Part shown: positions 32,538 through 41,481 of the stretch, in pieces
Layout: each line of letters opens with the position of its first letter
Numbering within the stretch: the stretch's first letter is position 1
From: an uncultured Clostridia bacterium
Lineage (GTDB): Bacteria > Bacillota > Clostridia > Oscillospirales > CAG-272
Length of the DNA: 53,347 nucleotides
Direction of reading: 5' to 3'
NCBI GenBank assembly: GCA_947630015.1
Contig: CANRFY010000014.1
Span: forward strand, 1 to 53,347
Notes under the pieces: generated by a model
Seen by the model: only the letters and a program-made list of their open reading frames with translations
The model's database searches: none
Told to the model about the DNA's origin: nothing
Program-made: the position numbers and the translations under genes

Positions 32538-34274
32538 ATGCAAACTTATTTTAAGTATTTAAAGCCGTTTTGGGTAACGATGACGGTAGGACTGATCATC
32601 AAATTCGCGGGGACTATATTCGATTTGCTGATCCCCGTCATGCTGAAAATCATAATCGACGATATCGTTCCGACGAAAAACGTCGCGCAAATCTACATTT
32701 ACGGCGGCGTCATGGTCGTCTGCTCGATACTTGCCGTCGTCGGCAATATCGTCGCGAACAGGATGGCGTCCCGCGTCGCGAGTGAATCGACGCGGAAGCT
32801 GCGGCACGATCTGTTCGTCAAGACGCTCCGTCTGTCATGCTCGCAGACGGATAAATTCACGATCCCGTCGCTCGAATCGAGACTTACGTCCGATACGTAC
32901 AACGTGCATCAGTTCACCGGCATGATGCAGCGAATGGGAGTGCGCGCGCCGATCTTGCTCGTCGGCGGGCTGATTTTGACTTGCATTCTCGATCCCGTGC
33001 TGACGCTCGTTCTTGCCGCGATGCTGCCCGTACTCGGCGTGTCCGTATTCTATATCGCGAGAAAAAGCGTGCCGCTTTACAGAAAGCAGCAGTCGGCGAC
33101 GGACGATATGGTGCGCACGGTGCGCGAAAACATAGGCGGCATACGCGTTATAAAGGCGCTGTCCAAGACTGATTTTGAAAAGCGCCGTTTCTCCGGCGTA
33201 AACGCCGCGCTGATGAGACGCGAGGAGGTCGCGGGACGCGTCGTATCGGCGACGAACCCGCTGATGAATTTCTTTTTATACGTCGGCCTGACAGTCGTTA
33301 TCGTGATCGGCGGCTACCGCGTGAACGTGGGACTGTCGCAGCCCGGGACGATCATATCGTTCATGTCGTACTTCAACTATATCCTGAACGCGCTTCTGTC
33401 CGTTTCGCGTATGTTCACCGTCTATTCGCGCTGCTCGGCGTCGATGGGACGTATCGAGGAGGTGCTTGAGTCGAAGGAGGAGCTGCGCGTCGTGACGCCT
33501 GCAGATGAAGGATACGACGGCGCCGTCGTCGAAAACGCGCCGCATATAAGCTTCGAGTCGGTAAAATTCTCGTATAACGGTAAAAAGGACAATCTCAAAG
33601 ACGTGTCGTTCGCGCTTCAAAAGGGACAGACGCTCGGCATAATCGGCGCGACTGGAAGCGGCAAAACGACGCTGATATCGCTGCTTTTGCGATTCTACGA
33701 CCCCGATTCGGGTACGATCCGCATCGACGGGCGAGACATCCGCACGATCCCGCGCGAGGCGCTTTACGCGAAATTCGGCGTGGCGCTCCAGAGCGATTTT
33801 CTGTTCTCCGACACTATACGCGAGAACGTCAGATTCGGACGCGGCGTGACGGACGACGAGATAGCGGAGGCCGTCGAATACGCGCAGGCGAGCGAATTCA
33901 TATCGGAAAAAGAGGGCGGGGAGGACTTTATGCTCGCGATCAAGGGCGCGAATCTGTCCGGCGGACAGAAGCAGAGGCTTCTGATCTCCCGCGCGCTCGC
34001 GGGGCATCCCGATATACTGATCCTCGACGATTCGTCGAGCGCGCTTGACTATAAGACGGATTCAAATCTTCGCGCCGCGATCGCGCAGGGCTTCTCGTCG
34101 TCGACGAAGATCATCATAGCGCAGCGCGTAAGCTCGATAATGTCGGCCGACATGATACTCGTCATGGACGGCGGAGCCGTCATCGCGGCCGGAACGGATT
34201 CCGAGCTGCGCTCGACGTGCGAGATATACCGCGAGATCGCGGAATCACAGATGGGAGGTGCTATCCTTGACTGA
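32538..34274 (+). CDS. ABC exporter subunit A (degenerate ATPase site)
   Basis: 578 residues from the ATG at 32538. The membrane domain has six helices (residues 10-300); the ATPase domain has Walker A GATGSGKTT, signature LSGGQKQR and Walker B ILILDDSSSALD. The usual catalytic Glu after Walker B is Asp (DD instead of DE) and the H-loop His is replaced (IIIAQRVS), as in the non-catalytic half of heterodimeric exporters such as BmrC/TM287. The next gene overlaps by 8 bp and has a full catalytic site, so together they form a multidrug or lipid exporter. Confidence 0.9.
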   Translation: MQTYFKYLKPFWVTMTVGLIIKFAGTIFDLLIPVMLKIIIDDIVPTKNVAQIYIYGGVMVVCSILAVVGNIVANRMASRVASESTRKLRHDLFVKTLRLSCSQTDKFTIPSLESRLTSDTYNVHQFTGMMQRMGVRAPILLVGGLILTCILDPVLTLVLAAMLPVLGVSVFYIARKSVPLYRKQQSATDDMVRTVRENIGGIRVIKALSKTDFEKRRFSGVNAALMRREEVAGRVVSATNPLMNFFLYVGLTVVIVIGGYRVNVGLSQPGTIISFMSYFNYILNALLSVSRMFTVYSRCSASMGRIEEVLESKEELRVVTPADEGYDGAVVENAPHISFESVKFSYNGKKDNLKDVSFALQKGQTLGIIGATGSGKTTLISLLLRFYDPDSGTIRIDGRDIRTIPREALYAKFGVALQSDFLFSDTIRENVRFGRGVTDDEIAEAVEYAQASEFISEKEGGEDFMLAIKGANLSGGQKQRLLISRALAGHPDILILDDSSSALDYKTDSNLRAAIAQGFSSSTKIIIAQRVSSIMSADMILVMDGGAVIAAGTDSELRSTCEIYREIAESQMGGAILD

Positions 34275-36051
34275 CGGCGGAAAAAACGCGGCGTCTGTCG
34301 GCGCCGCTGTGAAAAAGCATAAATTCGCGGTATTCTTCCGCATATTCAAGTATATGTTCGCCTACAAATGGCTCGTTCTTATCGCGTTTGTGATCATGGT
34401 CGCGTCGAACGCATTGTCGCTTGCTGGTCCGTACTTGTCGGGCAAGGCGATCAAGGCGATCGAACCCGGTCCCGGAGCGGTCGATATCGATACGATGCTG
34501 TTCTTCTGCGCATGGATGGCGATCTGCTACGCGCTGTCGTCCGCGCTGTCGTACATACTGTCGATCACGATGATACATCTGTCGAGAAGCATCGTGGCAA
34601 AGATGCGTCAGGAGGTGTTCGACAAGCTGATGAGACTGCCCGTCGGCTTCTTCGACCGCAACCAGACAGGCGACATAATCAGCCGCATATCGTATGACAT
34701 CGATACGATCAACGCTTCGATCTCGACCGATTTTCTCCAGATATGCACGAGTATCATCACGATCGTGGTATCGCTCATAATGATGCTCATAATCTCGCCG
34801 CTGCTCGTGCTTGTGTTCGTCATCACGATACCTATGTCGATACTGTTCACGCGCTACAAATCAAAAAAGATCCAGCCGCTGTTCCGCCGCCGTTCGGCGA
34901 AGCTTGGCGAGCTGAACGGATACACGGAGGAGATACTGTCCGGCCACAGGACGATAAAGGCGTATAACCGCGAGTCGACGATGATAGACAGATTCGACGG
35001 CCACAACGACGAGACTGTCGAGGCGTATTACAACGCCGACTATCAGGGCGCGATGATCGGACCGACGGTCAATTTCATCAACAATCTCTCGCTTTCGTTC
35101 ATCAGTATGTTCGGCGGCGTGCTGTATCTGTACCAAATGATACATCTCGACGCGATCTCGACGTTTATTCTGTATTCGCGCCGATTCTCCGGCCCTATAA
35201 ACGAGATGGCGAACATCATAAGCGAACTTCATTCGGCGGCGAGCGCGGCGGAGCGCGTATTCAGACTGCTCGACACCGAAGAGGAACCGGCCGACGCGCC
35301 GAACGCAGTCGCGCTCGAACGCGTCCGCGGCGACGTCGACGTTGAAAACGTCCGCTTCTCATACGATCCCGAGCGCGAGATTCTGCACGGAATTTCGTTT
35401 GCCGCGCCGGCGGGGAAGACGATCGCGATCGTAGGCCCGACAGGCTCGGGCAAGACGACAATAATAAACCTGCTGATGCGGTTCTACGATCAGGACAGCG
35501 GACGCATACTGCTCGACGGACGCGAATCACTGTCGATAACGCGCGAGAGCCTTGTCAAGGCGTATACGATGGTGCTTCAGGACACGTGGCTGTTCGGCGG
35601 CACGATCGCGGAGAATATCGCATACGGCAAGGAGGGCGCGACGCGCGAGGAGGTCGTCGCCGCGGCAAAGGCGGCGATGATAGACGATTACATCGAGAGT
35701 CTGCCTGACGGATACGATACTGTCATCACCGAGGACGGAGTCAATCTGTCAAAGGGACAGAAGCAGCTTTTGACGATCGCCCGCGCGATGCTGCCGACCT
35801 GCTCGATTCTGATCCTCGACGAGGCGACGTCGAACGTCGATTCGCGCACGGAAATAAAGATACAGTCCGCGATGGCGAAGCTGATGAACGGGAAAACGTC
35901 GCTCGTCATAGCGCACAGACTGTCGACCGTCCGCGACGCGGACATGATACTCGTCGTGCGCGACGGAAATATTATCGAACACGGCACTCACGACGAGCTT
36001 TTGAAGTCGCGCGGCTTCTATGCGTCGCTTTACAATTCGCAGTTCAACTGA
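34267..36051 (+). CDS. ABC exporter subunit B (catalytic ATPase site)
   Basis: 594 residues using TTG 34267, with GGAGG 8 bp upstream; GTG 34258 overlaps that ribosome site. Six helices are followed by Walker A GPTGSGKTT, the altered signature NLSKGQKQL, Walker B ILILDEATSNVD with the catalytic Glu, and H-loop IAHRLS. The signature LSKGQ (Lys instead of Gly) pairs with the degenerate partner site, the known asymmetry of heterodimeric exporters. Translation is coupled to subunit A. Its stop overlaps the end of sigF on the other strand by 8 bp. Confidence 0.92.
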   Translation: MTDGGKNAASVGAAVKKHKFAVFFRIFKYMFAYKWLVLIAFVIMVASNALSLAGPYLSGKAIKAIEPGPGAVDIDTMLFFCAWMAICYALSSALSYILSITMIHLSRSIVAKMRQEVFDKLMRLPVGFFDRNQTGDIISRISYDIDTINASISTDFLQICTSIITIVVSLIMMLIISPLLVLVFVITIPMSILFTRYKSKKIQPLFRRRSAKLGELNGYTEEILSGHRTIKAYNRESTMIDRFDGHNDETVEAYYNADYQGAMIGPTVNFINNLSLSFISMFGGVLYLYQMIHLDAISTFILYSRRFSGPINEMANIISELHSAASAAERVFRLLDTEEEPADAPNAVALERVRGDVDVENVRFSYDPEREILHGISFAAPAGKTIAIVGPTGSGKTTIINLLMRFYDQDSGRILLDGRESLSITRESLVKAYTMVLQDTWLFGGTIAENIAYGKEGATREEVVAAAKAAMIDDYIESLPDGYDTVITEDGVNLSKGQKQLLTIARAMLPTCSILILDEATSNVDSRTEIKIQSAMAKLMNGKTSLVIAHRLSTVRDADMILVVRDGNIIEHGTHDELLKSRGFYASLYNSQFN

Positions 36052-36769
36052 GTTTTTCCCTCATGTATTCAAAGATCTTCTTTTCCTCCCGCGATACCTT
36101 GACCTGCGACAGCCCGAGTACGCGCGCCGTGCGCTCCTGCGACAGATCGTGATAGTATCGCAGAGAGATGATCTTTCGCCAAAGCTCCGGCAGACTTGAC
36201 GTGACCTCGCGCAGCGCGATTTTATCCGCATACGACTCCGTCGTATCGGGGGACGGCAGCGTATCCGACAGCGTCTCCGTGCCGTCGTCGTGCGCCGGAT
36301 CGTAGATCGATCTGACGGGATACGACGAGGCGAGCGCCTCTGCCGCCGTCTCGGCGTCGACGCCGACGGCGTCCGCAAGCTCCGATATGCGCGGCTCGCG
36401 TCCGTTTTCCGCCGAGAACCGTTCCTTTTCAAATAAAAGCATAGAGCCGAGACGCTTTTTGTCGCGGCTCACTTTTATTATCCCGTCGTCGCGCAGAAAC
36501 CGCTTTATCTCGCCCGCGATCAGCGGCGTCGCATATGTCGAAAACGCGCATCCGCGATCGGGATCGAAGCTCCTTATCGCGCGCAGCATACCGATCATGC
36601 CGAGCTGGCACAGATCCTCGTATTCCGCGCCTCTGCCGAGAAATCTCTGCGCGATGCTGCGCACAAGTCCTTCGTTTTCGCGCAAAAGCTCCTCCTCGGC
36701 GCGCGGGTCCCCGTCGCGCACGCGGCGTAGCCGCGCTAAATTTTCGTCGCGGAACGCGTCATTTCGCAT
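36044..36769 (-). CDS. sigF: Forespore sigma factor SigF
   Basis: 241 residues. Region 2 is ENEGLVRSIAQRFLGRGAEY, EDLCQLGMIGMLRAIRSFD and FSTYATPLIAGEIKRFLRDD (core and -10 binding). Region 3 covers ELADAVGVD, and region 4 is LPELWRKIISLRYYHDLSQ with a -35 HTH (TARVLGLSQVKVSREEKKI). As last gene of the spoIIA operon it directs the first forespore-specific transcription after septation and is held inactive by SpoIIAB. Its start overlaps the end of spoIIAB by 11 bp, typical for this operon. Confidence 0.95.
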   Translation of the reverse strand: MRNDAFRDENLARLRRVRDGDPRAEEELLRENEGLVRSIAQRFLGRGAEYEDLCQLGMIGMLRAIRSFDPDRGCAFSTYATPLIAGEIKRFLRDDGIIKVSRDKKRLGSMLLFEKERFSAENGREPRISELADAVGVDAETAAEALASSYPVRSIYDPAHDDGTETLSDTLPSPDTTESYADKIALREVTSSLPELWRKIISLRYYHDLSQERTARVLGLSQVKVSREEKKIFEYMREKLS

Positions 36770-37241
36770 TACGCTCGCCGAGTGTTTTTATCATCGTCAC
36801 CTTTGTTCCTTTCCCGGGACGGCTTACGACGGACAGTCTGTCCGTGAAGCTCTCCATCACGGTAAAGCCCATGCCGGAGCGTTCGCCCTCGCTGTCGGTG
36901 GTGAACAGCGGCTGCATCGCGGCCTTTACGTCCTCGATGCCGCAGCCTTTGTCGCGCACCTCGATCCTGACCGTGCGCTCGTCGAGTATCTTTACCGTTA
37001 TGTACACGATGCCGAAGCCGTCCCGATAGCCGTGTACGATCGAATTCGTCACGGCCTCGGATACGGCGCATTTTATGTCGCACAGCTCCTCAAACGTCGG
37101 ATCGAGCTGGGAGATGAACACAGAGACCGCCGAGCGCGCGATCCCTTCGTTGATCGAGTACGACGGCAGCTCGATCCTGATCTCGTTTTTTAGATTTTCC
37201 GGCGGCCTGCCGGACTTTCGTTTTTCTGTCGATTCGTTCAC
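36759..37241 (-). CDS. spoIIAB: Anti-sigma-F factor and kinase SpoIIAB
   Basis: 160 residues from GTG 37241. An ATG at 37250 is in another frame. After a 17-residue basic extension (ESTEKRKSGRPPEN) not present in the Bacillus protein, the GHKL ATPase domain begins KNEIRIELPSYSINEGIARS. The N-box is EAVTNSIVHGY, then the G1 box DKGCGI, and GERSGMGFTVMESF, giving the ATP lid and binding residues. It binds SigF and phosphorylates the serine of SpoIIAA. Confidence 0.95.
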   Translation of the reverse strand: MNESTEKRKSGRPPENLKNEIRIELPSYSINEGIARSAVSVFISQLDPTFEELCDIKCAVSEAVTNSIVHGYRDGFGIVYITVKILDERTVRIEVRDKGCGIEDVKAAMQPLFTTDSEGERSGMGFTVMESFTDRLSVVSRPGKGTKVTMIKTLGERNAK

Positions 37242-37256
37242 TTTGTTTCATTCCTT

Positions 37257-37586
37257 TCAGCTTTGTTTTATTTCGATCAGCCTGCCGGCTCCGGCAAGAT
37301 CGAGTATGCGCATCACCTGCGGCGACGGCGATAAAAGAGTCAGCCGGCAGCCGATCTTTTCGGCGCACGATATGCGGCCGAGGATCAGCCCGAGTCCGGC
37401 GCTGTCCATGAATTCTACGTCGGACATATCCAAAACGGCGCGCTTTGGCCTGTTTGTAAACAGATTGTTGTCGATCTCACCGCGCAGGCGCTTGGCGCTG
37501 TGATGGTCTATATCGCCGAACAGCGATATTATCATCGTATGGCCGTCGATCACGGTCGTGACCGCCGCCTTTGAATTTCGTTTCAT
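37257..37586 (-). CDS. spoIIAA: Anti-anti-sigma factor SpoIIAA
   Basis: 109 residues with a STAS domain; GGAGG lies 9 bases before the ATG. The phosphorylated serine sits in FMDSAGLGLILGR, as in the family. When dephosphorylated it displaces SigF from SpoIIAB. The leader upstream (37587-37680) has a possible SigH-type promoter on the minus strand, AGGTTTT with GGAATAGAAT about 10-14 bases later, but the match is imperfect. Confidence 0.95.
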   Translation of the reverse strand: MKRNSKAAVTTVIDGHTMIISLFGDIDHHSAKRLRGEIDNNLFTNRPKRAVLDMSDVEFMDSAGLGLILGRISCAEKIGCRLTLLSPSPQVMRILDLAGAGRLIEIKQS

Positions 37587-37702
37587 AAAGCCTCCTTCGG
37601 CAACTCGATTATTGTGATTTTATTCTATTCCCGACGGCGTGCAAAACCTGTCGCATTCGGCTGTCGAAACAAAAAAATAAATAAGCCTATCGCGTCATAA
37701 CG

Positions 37703-37737
37703 AAAAAGCGGACGCGGCAGCCGCCGCGTCCGCTTTT
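37703..37737. terminator. Bidirectional terminator
   Basis: The stem AAAGCGGACGCGG with its complement is flanked by As on the left and Ts on the right, so it can stop transcription of the small reverse-strand gene ending at 37743. Confidence 0.85.
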
Positions 37738-37742
37738 CGCCG

Positions 37743-37931
37743 TCAGAACGCCCAGTCGGATACGTTCTGCATCATCGTGCCGACGGCGTCGAGCGCCTTT
37801 CCGGCGCTCCGTCTGAATTTGCTCTTCTTCGGCTTCATCATCGTCGCCGTGACGGCGCCGATCGCGCCGCCCACCATAATACCCGCCATGACACCCTTGG
37901 CCACCTTCATCGTCGTTGACTGCATCGTCAT
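37743..37931 (-). CDS. Small membrane-associated protein, unknown function
   Basis: 62 residues from the ATG at 37931, with GGAGGTG 9 bases upstream; the open frame extends to 38183 but without start signals. A Met-rich N-terminus, one hydrophobic glycine-rich segment (VMAGIMVGGAIGAVTATMM, about 14-32), a basic patch (KPKKSKFRRSAGK) and an amphipathic C-terminus. This recalls YtxH-like or phage-shock-like small proteins, but I do not recognise the family. Its place between spoIIA and sigK makes a sporulation role conceivable, without direct evidence. Confidence 0.7.
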   Translation of the reverse strand: MTMQSTTMKVAKGVMAGIMVGGAIGAVTATMMKPKKSKFRRSAGKALDAVGTMMQNVSDWAF

Positions 37932-38025
37932 TATTTCGCACCTCCGCGTTATTTTGTATGCAGATATATTATTTGCAAATCCGCAATAAAAATATACCCG
38001 CGCGGGAATGAAAATCGGACGCAGG

Positions 38026-38052
38026 CAAAAAAGGGGACGCGAAAGCGTCCCC
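38026..38052 (-). terminator. Terminator of the DUF378 gene
   Basis: GGGGACGC (38033-38040) pairs with 38045-38052 around GAAA. On the minus strand it is followed by seven Ts. Confidence 0.85.
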
Positions 38053-38062
38053 GTTGTCATGT

Positions 38063-38272
38063 TCAGTTGTTTTCGTATGATTCCGTCGGTCGGAACAGAA
38101 GCGTCAGACACCACAGTCCCGCAAGCGCGACGAGCGTATATATGATGCGCGCGATCATTGTACCCTGACCGCCGCATATCCATGCGACGATATCAAAGCT
38201 GAACAGGCCGATGCTTCCCCAGTTGATTGCGCCGATTATGACGAGCGCGAGGGAAATCTTATCCATTATCAT
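38063..38272 (-). CDS. DUF378 family small membrane protein
   Basis: 69 residues with GGAG before the first ATG. Two transmembrane helices enclose the conserved family pattern INWGSIGLFSFDIVAWI and RIIYTLVALAGLW. The family (YuzA in Bacillus) is widespread in Firmicutes and its function is unknown. It has its own terminator and an AT-rich upstream region shared with the divergent sigK gene. Confidence 0.88.
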   Translation of the reverse strand: MIMDKISLALVIIGAINWGSIGLFSFDIVAWICGGQGTMIARIIYTLVALAGLWCLTLLFRPTESYENN

Positions 38273-38410
38273 TTCATTTTTCTCCGAGAAATAGTTGTAT
38301 AAAGCGTCCGCTCGGGCGCTTTATATATAATATCCGCATTTACGCGGCTCAATATTTTAAATTTACATGGTAAGTTATGCCAATTTGTGTGTCATCTTCC
38401 GCAAAGAGTA

Positions 38411-38419
38411 CATATAATA
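38411..38419 (+). promoter_or_regulatory. Possible mother-cell (SigE/SigK) -10 element before sigK
   Basis: CATATAATA lies 37 bp upstream of the sigK ATG and fits the mother-cell pattern CATAnnnTA or CATAnAnT. I see no convincing -35 box at the matching distance, so this is only a candidate. Confidence 0.35.
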
Positions 38420-38455
38420 AGCTTAAGGATCATTTTTTGTCGGGGGAGATCGGCG

Positions 38456-39142
38456 ATGCTTTTACATAAATTATTCGGCGGGCTGATTTGCGTATTTCTA
38501 AGCGTATCGAACGGGCAGAGCTTTCCGCCGCCGCTGACGCCGGAGGAGGAACGCAGAATGTTTACCGAATACGCCGCCGGCAGCATGGAGGCGCGCGCGG
38601 CGCTGATCGAACACAATCTGCGGCTCGTTTCGCATATAGTCCGCAAATATTATTCGTCGAATAAGAATCAGGAGGATCTCGTCTCGATAGGCTCGATAGG
38701 ACTCGTAAAGGCGATAGATTCGTTCAACATGAAAAACGGCGCGCGGTTCGCGACATACGCCGCCAAATGCATCCAGAACGAGATATTGATGTATTTCCGC
38801 TCCCAGAAAAAGCTCAACTACGAGATATCGATGAACGAAACGATCGACACCGACCGCGACGGGAATCCGCTCACATACGGCGATATCATCTCAACCGAGG
38901 ACAATATCGCCGACGATATCGACACAAAGCTCCAGTGGAAGCGTGTTCGGGACTACATAAACCGCCGTCTCGGCGAGCGCGAGCGCCGTATAATCGTTTT
39001 GCGCTACGGTCTGTCGGGACAGCGCGCGCTGACGCAGCGTGAGGTGGCGGCGGAACTCGGGATATCGCGCTCATACGTTTCGCGCATTGAAAAAGCCGTG
39101 CTTGGCGAACTTCGCGATTATATAAGCGGACGCACGACTTGA
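38456..39142 (+). CDS. sigK: Late mother-cell sigma factor, pro-SigK
   Basis: 228 residues from the ATG at 38456, preceded by GGGGGAG. It begins with a hydrophobic pro-sequence (LLHKLFGGLICVFLSV) and PPPLTPEEERRMF, as in pro-SigK that is cut by SpoIVFB. Regions 2 (EHNLRLVSHIVRKYY, LVSIGSIGLVKAIDSF, RFATYAAKCIQNEILM) and 4 (RERRIIVLRYGLSG, REVAAELGISRSYVSRIEK) are complete. The gene is continuous: no skin-like element interrupts it. It controls spore cortex and coat genes late in sporulation. Confidence 0.9.
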   Translation: MLLHKLFGGLICVFLSVSNGQSFPPPLTPEEERRMFTEYAAGSMEARAALIEHNLRLVSHIVRKYYSSNKNQEDLVSIGSIGLVKAIDSFNMKNGARFATYAAKCIQNEILMYFRSQKKLNYEISMNETIDTDRDGNPLTYGDIISTEDNIADDIDTKLQWKRVRDYINRRLGERERRIIVLRYGLSGQRALTQREVAAELGISRSYVSRIEKAVLGELRDYISGRTT

Positions 39143-39212
39143 TATTGACAATCGCACATAAAATTATGTATAATAAATGTCGTGCGGATAACGGCGCAGG
39201 AGGATTGCTTAA

Positions 39213-40544
39213 ATGGTACGCATCACAGGTGTTGACAAGCGTTCGCGCGCACAGCGCGCCGGTATACGCCCGGGAGACGTGCTTTTGGCGATCAACGGCC
39301 ACGAGATCAACGACGTGCTTGATTACGGATTCTATCTCTCCGAAAAGCGCGTCACGGTCGCCGTCGAGCGCGGCGGGGAGCGCTTGGAATTCCCGATCAA
39401 AAAGGATACGTATGACGACATCGGCCTTTGCTTCGAGTCGGCGCTGATGGACAGCAAGCACCGCTGCGAAAACGGCTGCATCTTCTGCTTTATCGATCAG
39501 AATCCGAAAGGTATGCGCCCGACGATTTATTTTAAGGACGACGACTCGCGCCTTTCGTTCATACACGGCAACTATATAACGCTGACGAATCTGTCGGATC
39601 GCGATATCGACCGCATAATCGAAATGCATATAACGCCGATCAACGTCAGCGTCCATACGACCGATCCGGAGCTGCGCGTAAAAATGATGAAAAACAAGCG
39701 CGCGGGGCAGGTTTTGTCGTACATGGACAAGCTTGCGGCCGGAGGCTGCGAGCTGCACTGTCAGATCGTTTTGTGCCGCGGGATCAACGACGGCGACGCG
39801 CTTGCTAAGACGATGACGGATCTGTCGTATATGTACCCGGGCGTCACGAGCGTTTCGATCGTTCCGGCGGGGCTGACGGACCATCGCGACGGACTTTATC
39901 CGCTCGAACCGTTCACGCCGCAGGAATGCGCCGATATCGTGCGTCTCGTCGACGATTACGGCTCGATGTGCGCCGAAAAATACGGCTCGCGCATATTTTA
40001 CGCGTCGGACGAGCTTTATATAAAGGCTGGACTTCCTATCCCGACGGCGGACTATTACGGCGAATACGATCAGCTTGAAAACGGGGTCGGGATGATAAGA
40101 TCGTTCCTCGACGATATCGACTCGGAGCTGGAATTCATCGACACATACGATATCGATTTCGATAAGCCGCGCCGCGTGTCGATCGCGACGGGCGAGGCCG
40201 CCGCGCCTTTTATCAAGAACGCCGTTGAAAAAATCAAACGCGTGTGCTATAATCTTGATTGCAGCGTATACACTGTAAAAAATAACTTTTTCGGCGGCGA
40301 GGTGACCGTCGCGGGACTTCTGACGGGAGTCGATATGGCAGAGCAGCTTTCGGGACGCGATCTCGGCGATGAGCTGCTGATACCGCCGTCGACGCTGCGC
40401 GCGGAGGGCGATTTATTCCTCTGCGGGCATACGCCCGAATGGCTGTCGGAAAAGCTCGGCGTGCGCGTCAGGACGGCGGGGAGTTCGCCGTCGGAATTCA
40501 TATCGGCGCTGCTCGACTGTGCCGATCCGAACAAATCGGAATAA
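39213..40544 (+). CDS. DUF512 protein with PDZ domain and radical SAM-like core
   Basis: 443 residues, with AGGAGG before the ATG. The N-terminal PDZ domain (about 1-60: RAQRAGIRPGDVLLAING) precedes a Cys motif CENGCIFCFIDQNPKGMR (Cys-x3-Cys-x2-Cys) like that of radical SAM enzymes, then SFIHGNYITLTN and VSVHTTDPELR, and the DUF512 C-terminal domain. The family occurs next to der and plsY in many Clostridia and Cyanobacteria, and its function is not established. The order here matches that pattern, with one extra gene between. Confidence 0.9.
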   Translation: MVRITGVDKRSRAQRAGIRPGDVLLAINGHEINDVLDYGFYLSEKRVTVAVERGGERLEFPIKKDTYDDIGLCFESALMDSKHRCENGCIFCFIDQNPKGMRPTIYFKDDDSRLSFIHGNYITLTNLSDRDIDRIIEMHITPINVSVHTTDPELRVKMMKNKRAGQVLSYMDKLAAGGCELHCQIVLCRGINDGDALAKTMTDLSYMYPGVTSVSIVPAGLTDHRDGLYPLEPFTPQECADIVRLVDDYGSMCAEKYGSRIFYASDELYIKAGLPIPTADYYGEYDQLENGVGMIRSFLDDIDSELEFIDTYDIDFDKPRRVSIATGEAAAPFIKNAVEKIKRVCYNLDCSVYTVKNNFFGGEVTVAGLLTGVDMAEQLSGRDLGDELLIPPSTLRAEGDLFLCGHTPEWLSEKLGVRVRTAGSSPSEFISALLDCADPNKSE

Positions 40545-40561
40545 CGAAAGGATCACATAAT

Positions 40562-41464
40562 ATGGCGGGTAAAAATAAAAAAACGAACGACAACACATCG
40601 ATCGTGATCGCGCTTCTTCTTTGCTGCGCGGCCATAATAGTGCTTGTCGCCGTGCTTCATCCGTTCGGCGGCGGAAAAAATAACGACACGGGCGCGGAAA
40701 CTGACGGCAAACAGTCGTCGTCATCGTCCGGAACAGACACGAAAGACGAGCCTGACGGCACAGCCGCAGGCACGGACGGCACGACGGCGGATACGCCGTC
40801 AACAGCCGGCACGGAGCCGTCGACGGACGACGTCACGGACGATACGCATAATCCTCCGACAGGAATGCATATAACGACAGAGCAGTCGACGTTTGATGAA
40901 AACGGCTCGCATATACAGATGATATATCCGACGGTCGTAAGCCACGGAAGCGCCGACGAGATAACAAAGACGCTCCGCTCCGAAATGGACCGCAGACGCG
41001 TGGAGGAGCTTTTGGGCTTCGCCGGAGGCGAATCTAATTATAAGGTCGAAAACGTATCGGTCGAGCTGTGCAGGCCGACGTTCGTTTCCCTCGTCGTGAC
41101 GGGCTACTGCTACGTGAGCGAGTCGTCGCATCCCGAATATTTCGCGTATACGATCAACTACGACGTAAATGCGAAAAAGCTTCTGACGGGCGAAGATCTG
41201 ATAAAGGACTTCGACGCCGTGCGCGAAAAATTCACAGGCGGGGGCTTCCGCACCGTGTACGGGCAGGCCGGGCTGCTCGACGAGATGTCGTATGAAGATA
41301 TGATAACGGCGTATCATGCCGAATACGGCATTTACCCCGAGGTATACTATACGAGCGACGGCTTCGGCATCGCGGTCGAGCTTGTGTATACGCTCGGCGG
41401 ATACGCGCTGTTCGAGACGACGCAGTCGTCGCTCTCAGGCGCGATATATGCGCCGCAGATCTGA
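40562..41464 (+). CDS. Membrane-anchored protein with acidic linker, RsiV/DUF4163-like
   Basis: 300 residues from the ATG at 40562 (AAAGG upstream). The open frame extends back into DUF512 but is not used. One N-terminal membrane helix (about 13-33) precedes ~70 residues of Asp/Thr/Ser/Gly-rich low-complexity linker. An outer globular domain of ~195 residues follows, with IQMIYPTVVSHG, YCYVSESSHPEYFAYTINYD and YTSDGFGIAVELVYTLGGYA. This layout resembles the DUF4163/DUF3298 domains of RsiV and PdaC that bind peptidoglycan or lysozyme. Assignment is tentative; it is inserted between DUF512 and der. Confidence 0.65.
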   Translation: MAGKNKKTNDNTSIVIALLLCCAAIIVLVAVLHPFGGGKNNDTGAETDGKQSSSSSGTDTKDEPDGTAAGTDGTTADTPSTAGTEPSTDDVTDDTHNPPTGMHITTEQSTFDENGSHIQMIYPTVVSHGSADEITKTLRSEMDRRRVEELLGFAGGESNYKVENVSVELCRPTFVSLVVTGYCYVSESSHPEYFAYTINYDVNAKKLLTGEDLIKDFDAVREKFTGGGFRTVYGQAGLLDEMSYEDMITAYHAEYGIYPEVYYTSDGFGIAVELVYTLGGYALFETTQSSLSGAIYAPQI

Positions 41465-41481
41465 AAGTGAGTTGATAAACA

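Noticed and set aside
38456..39142. sigK interrupted by a skin-like element
   Set aside because: The frame is continuous from pro-sequence to region 4; no insertion is present.
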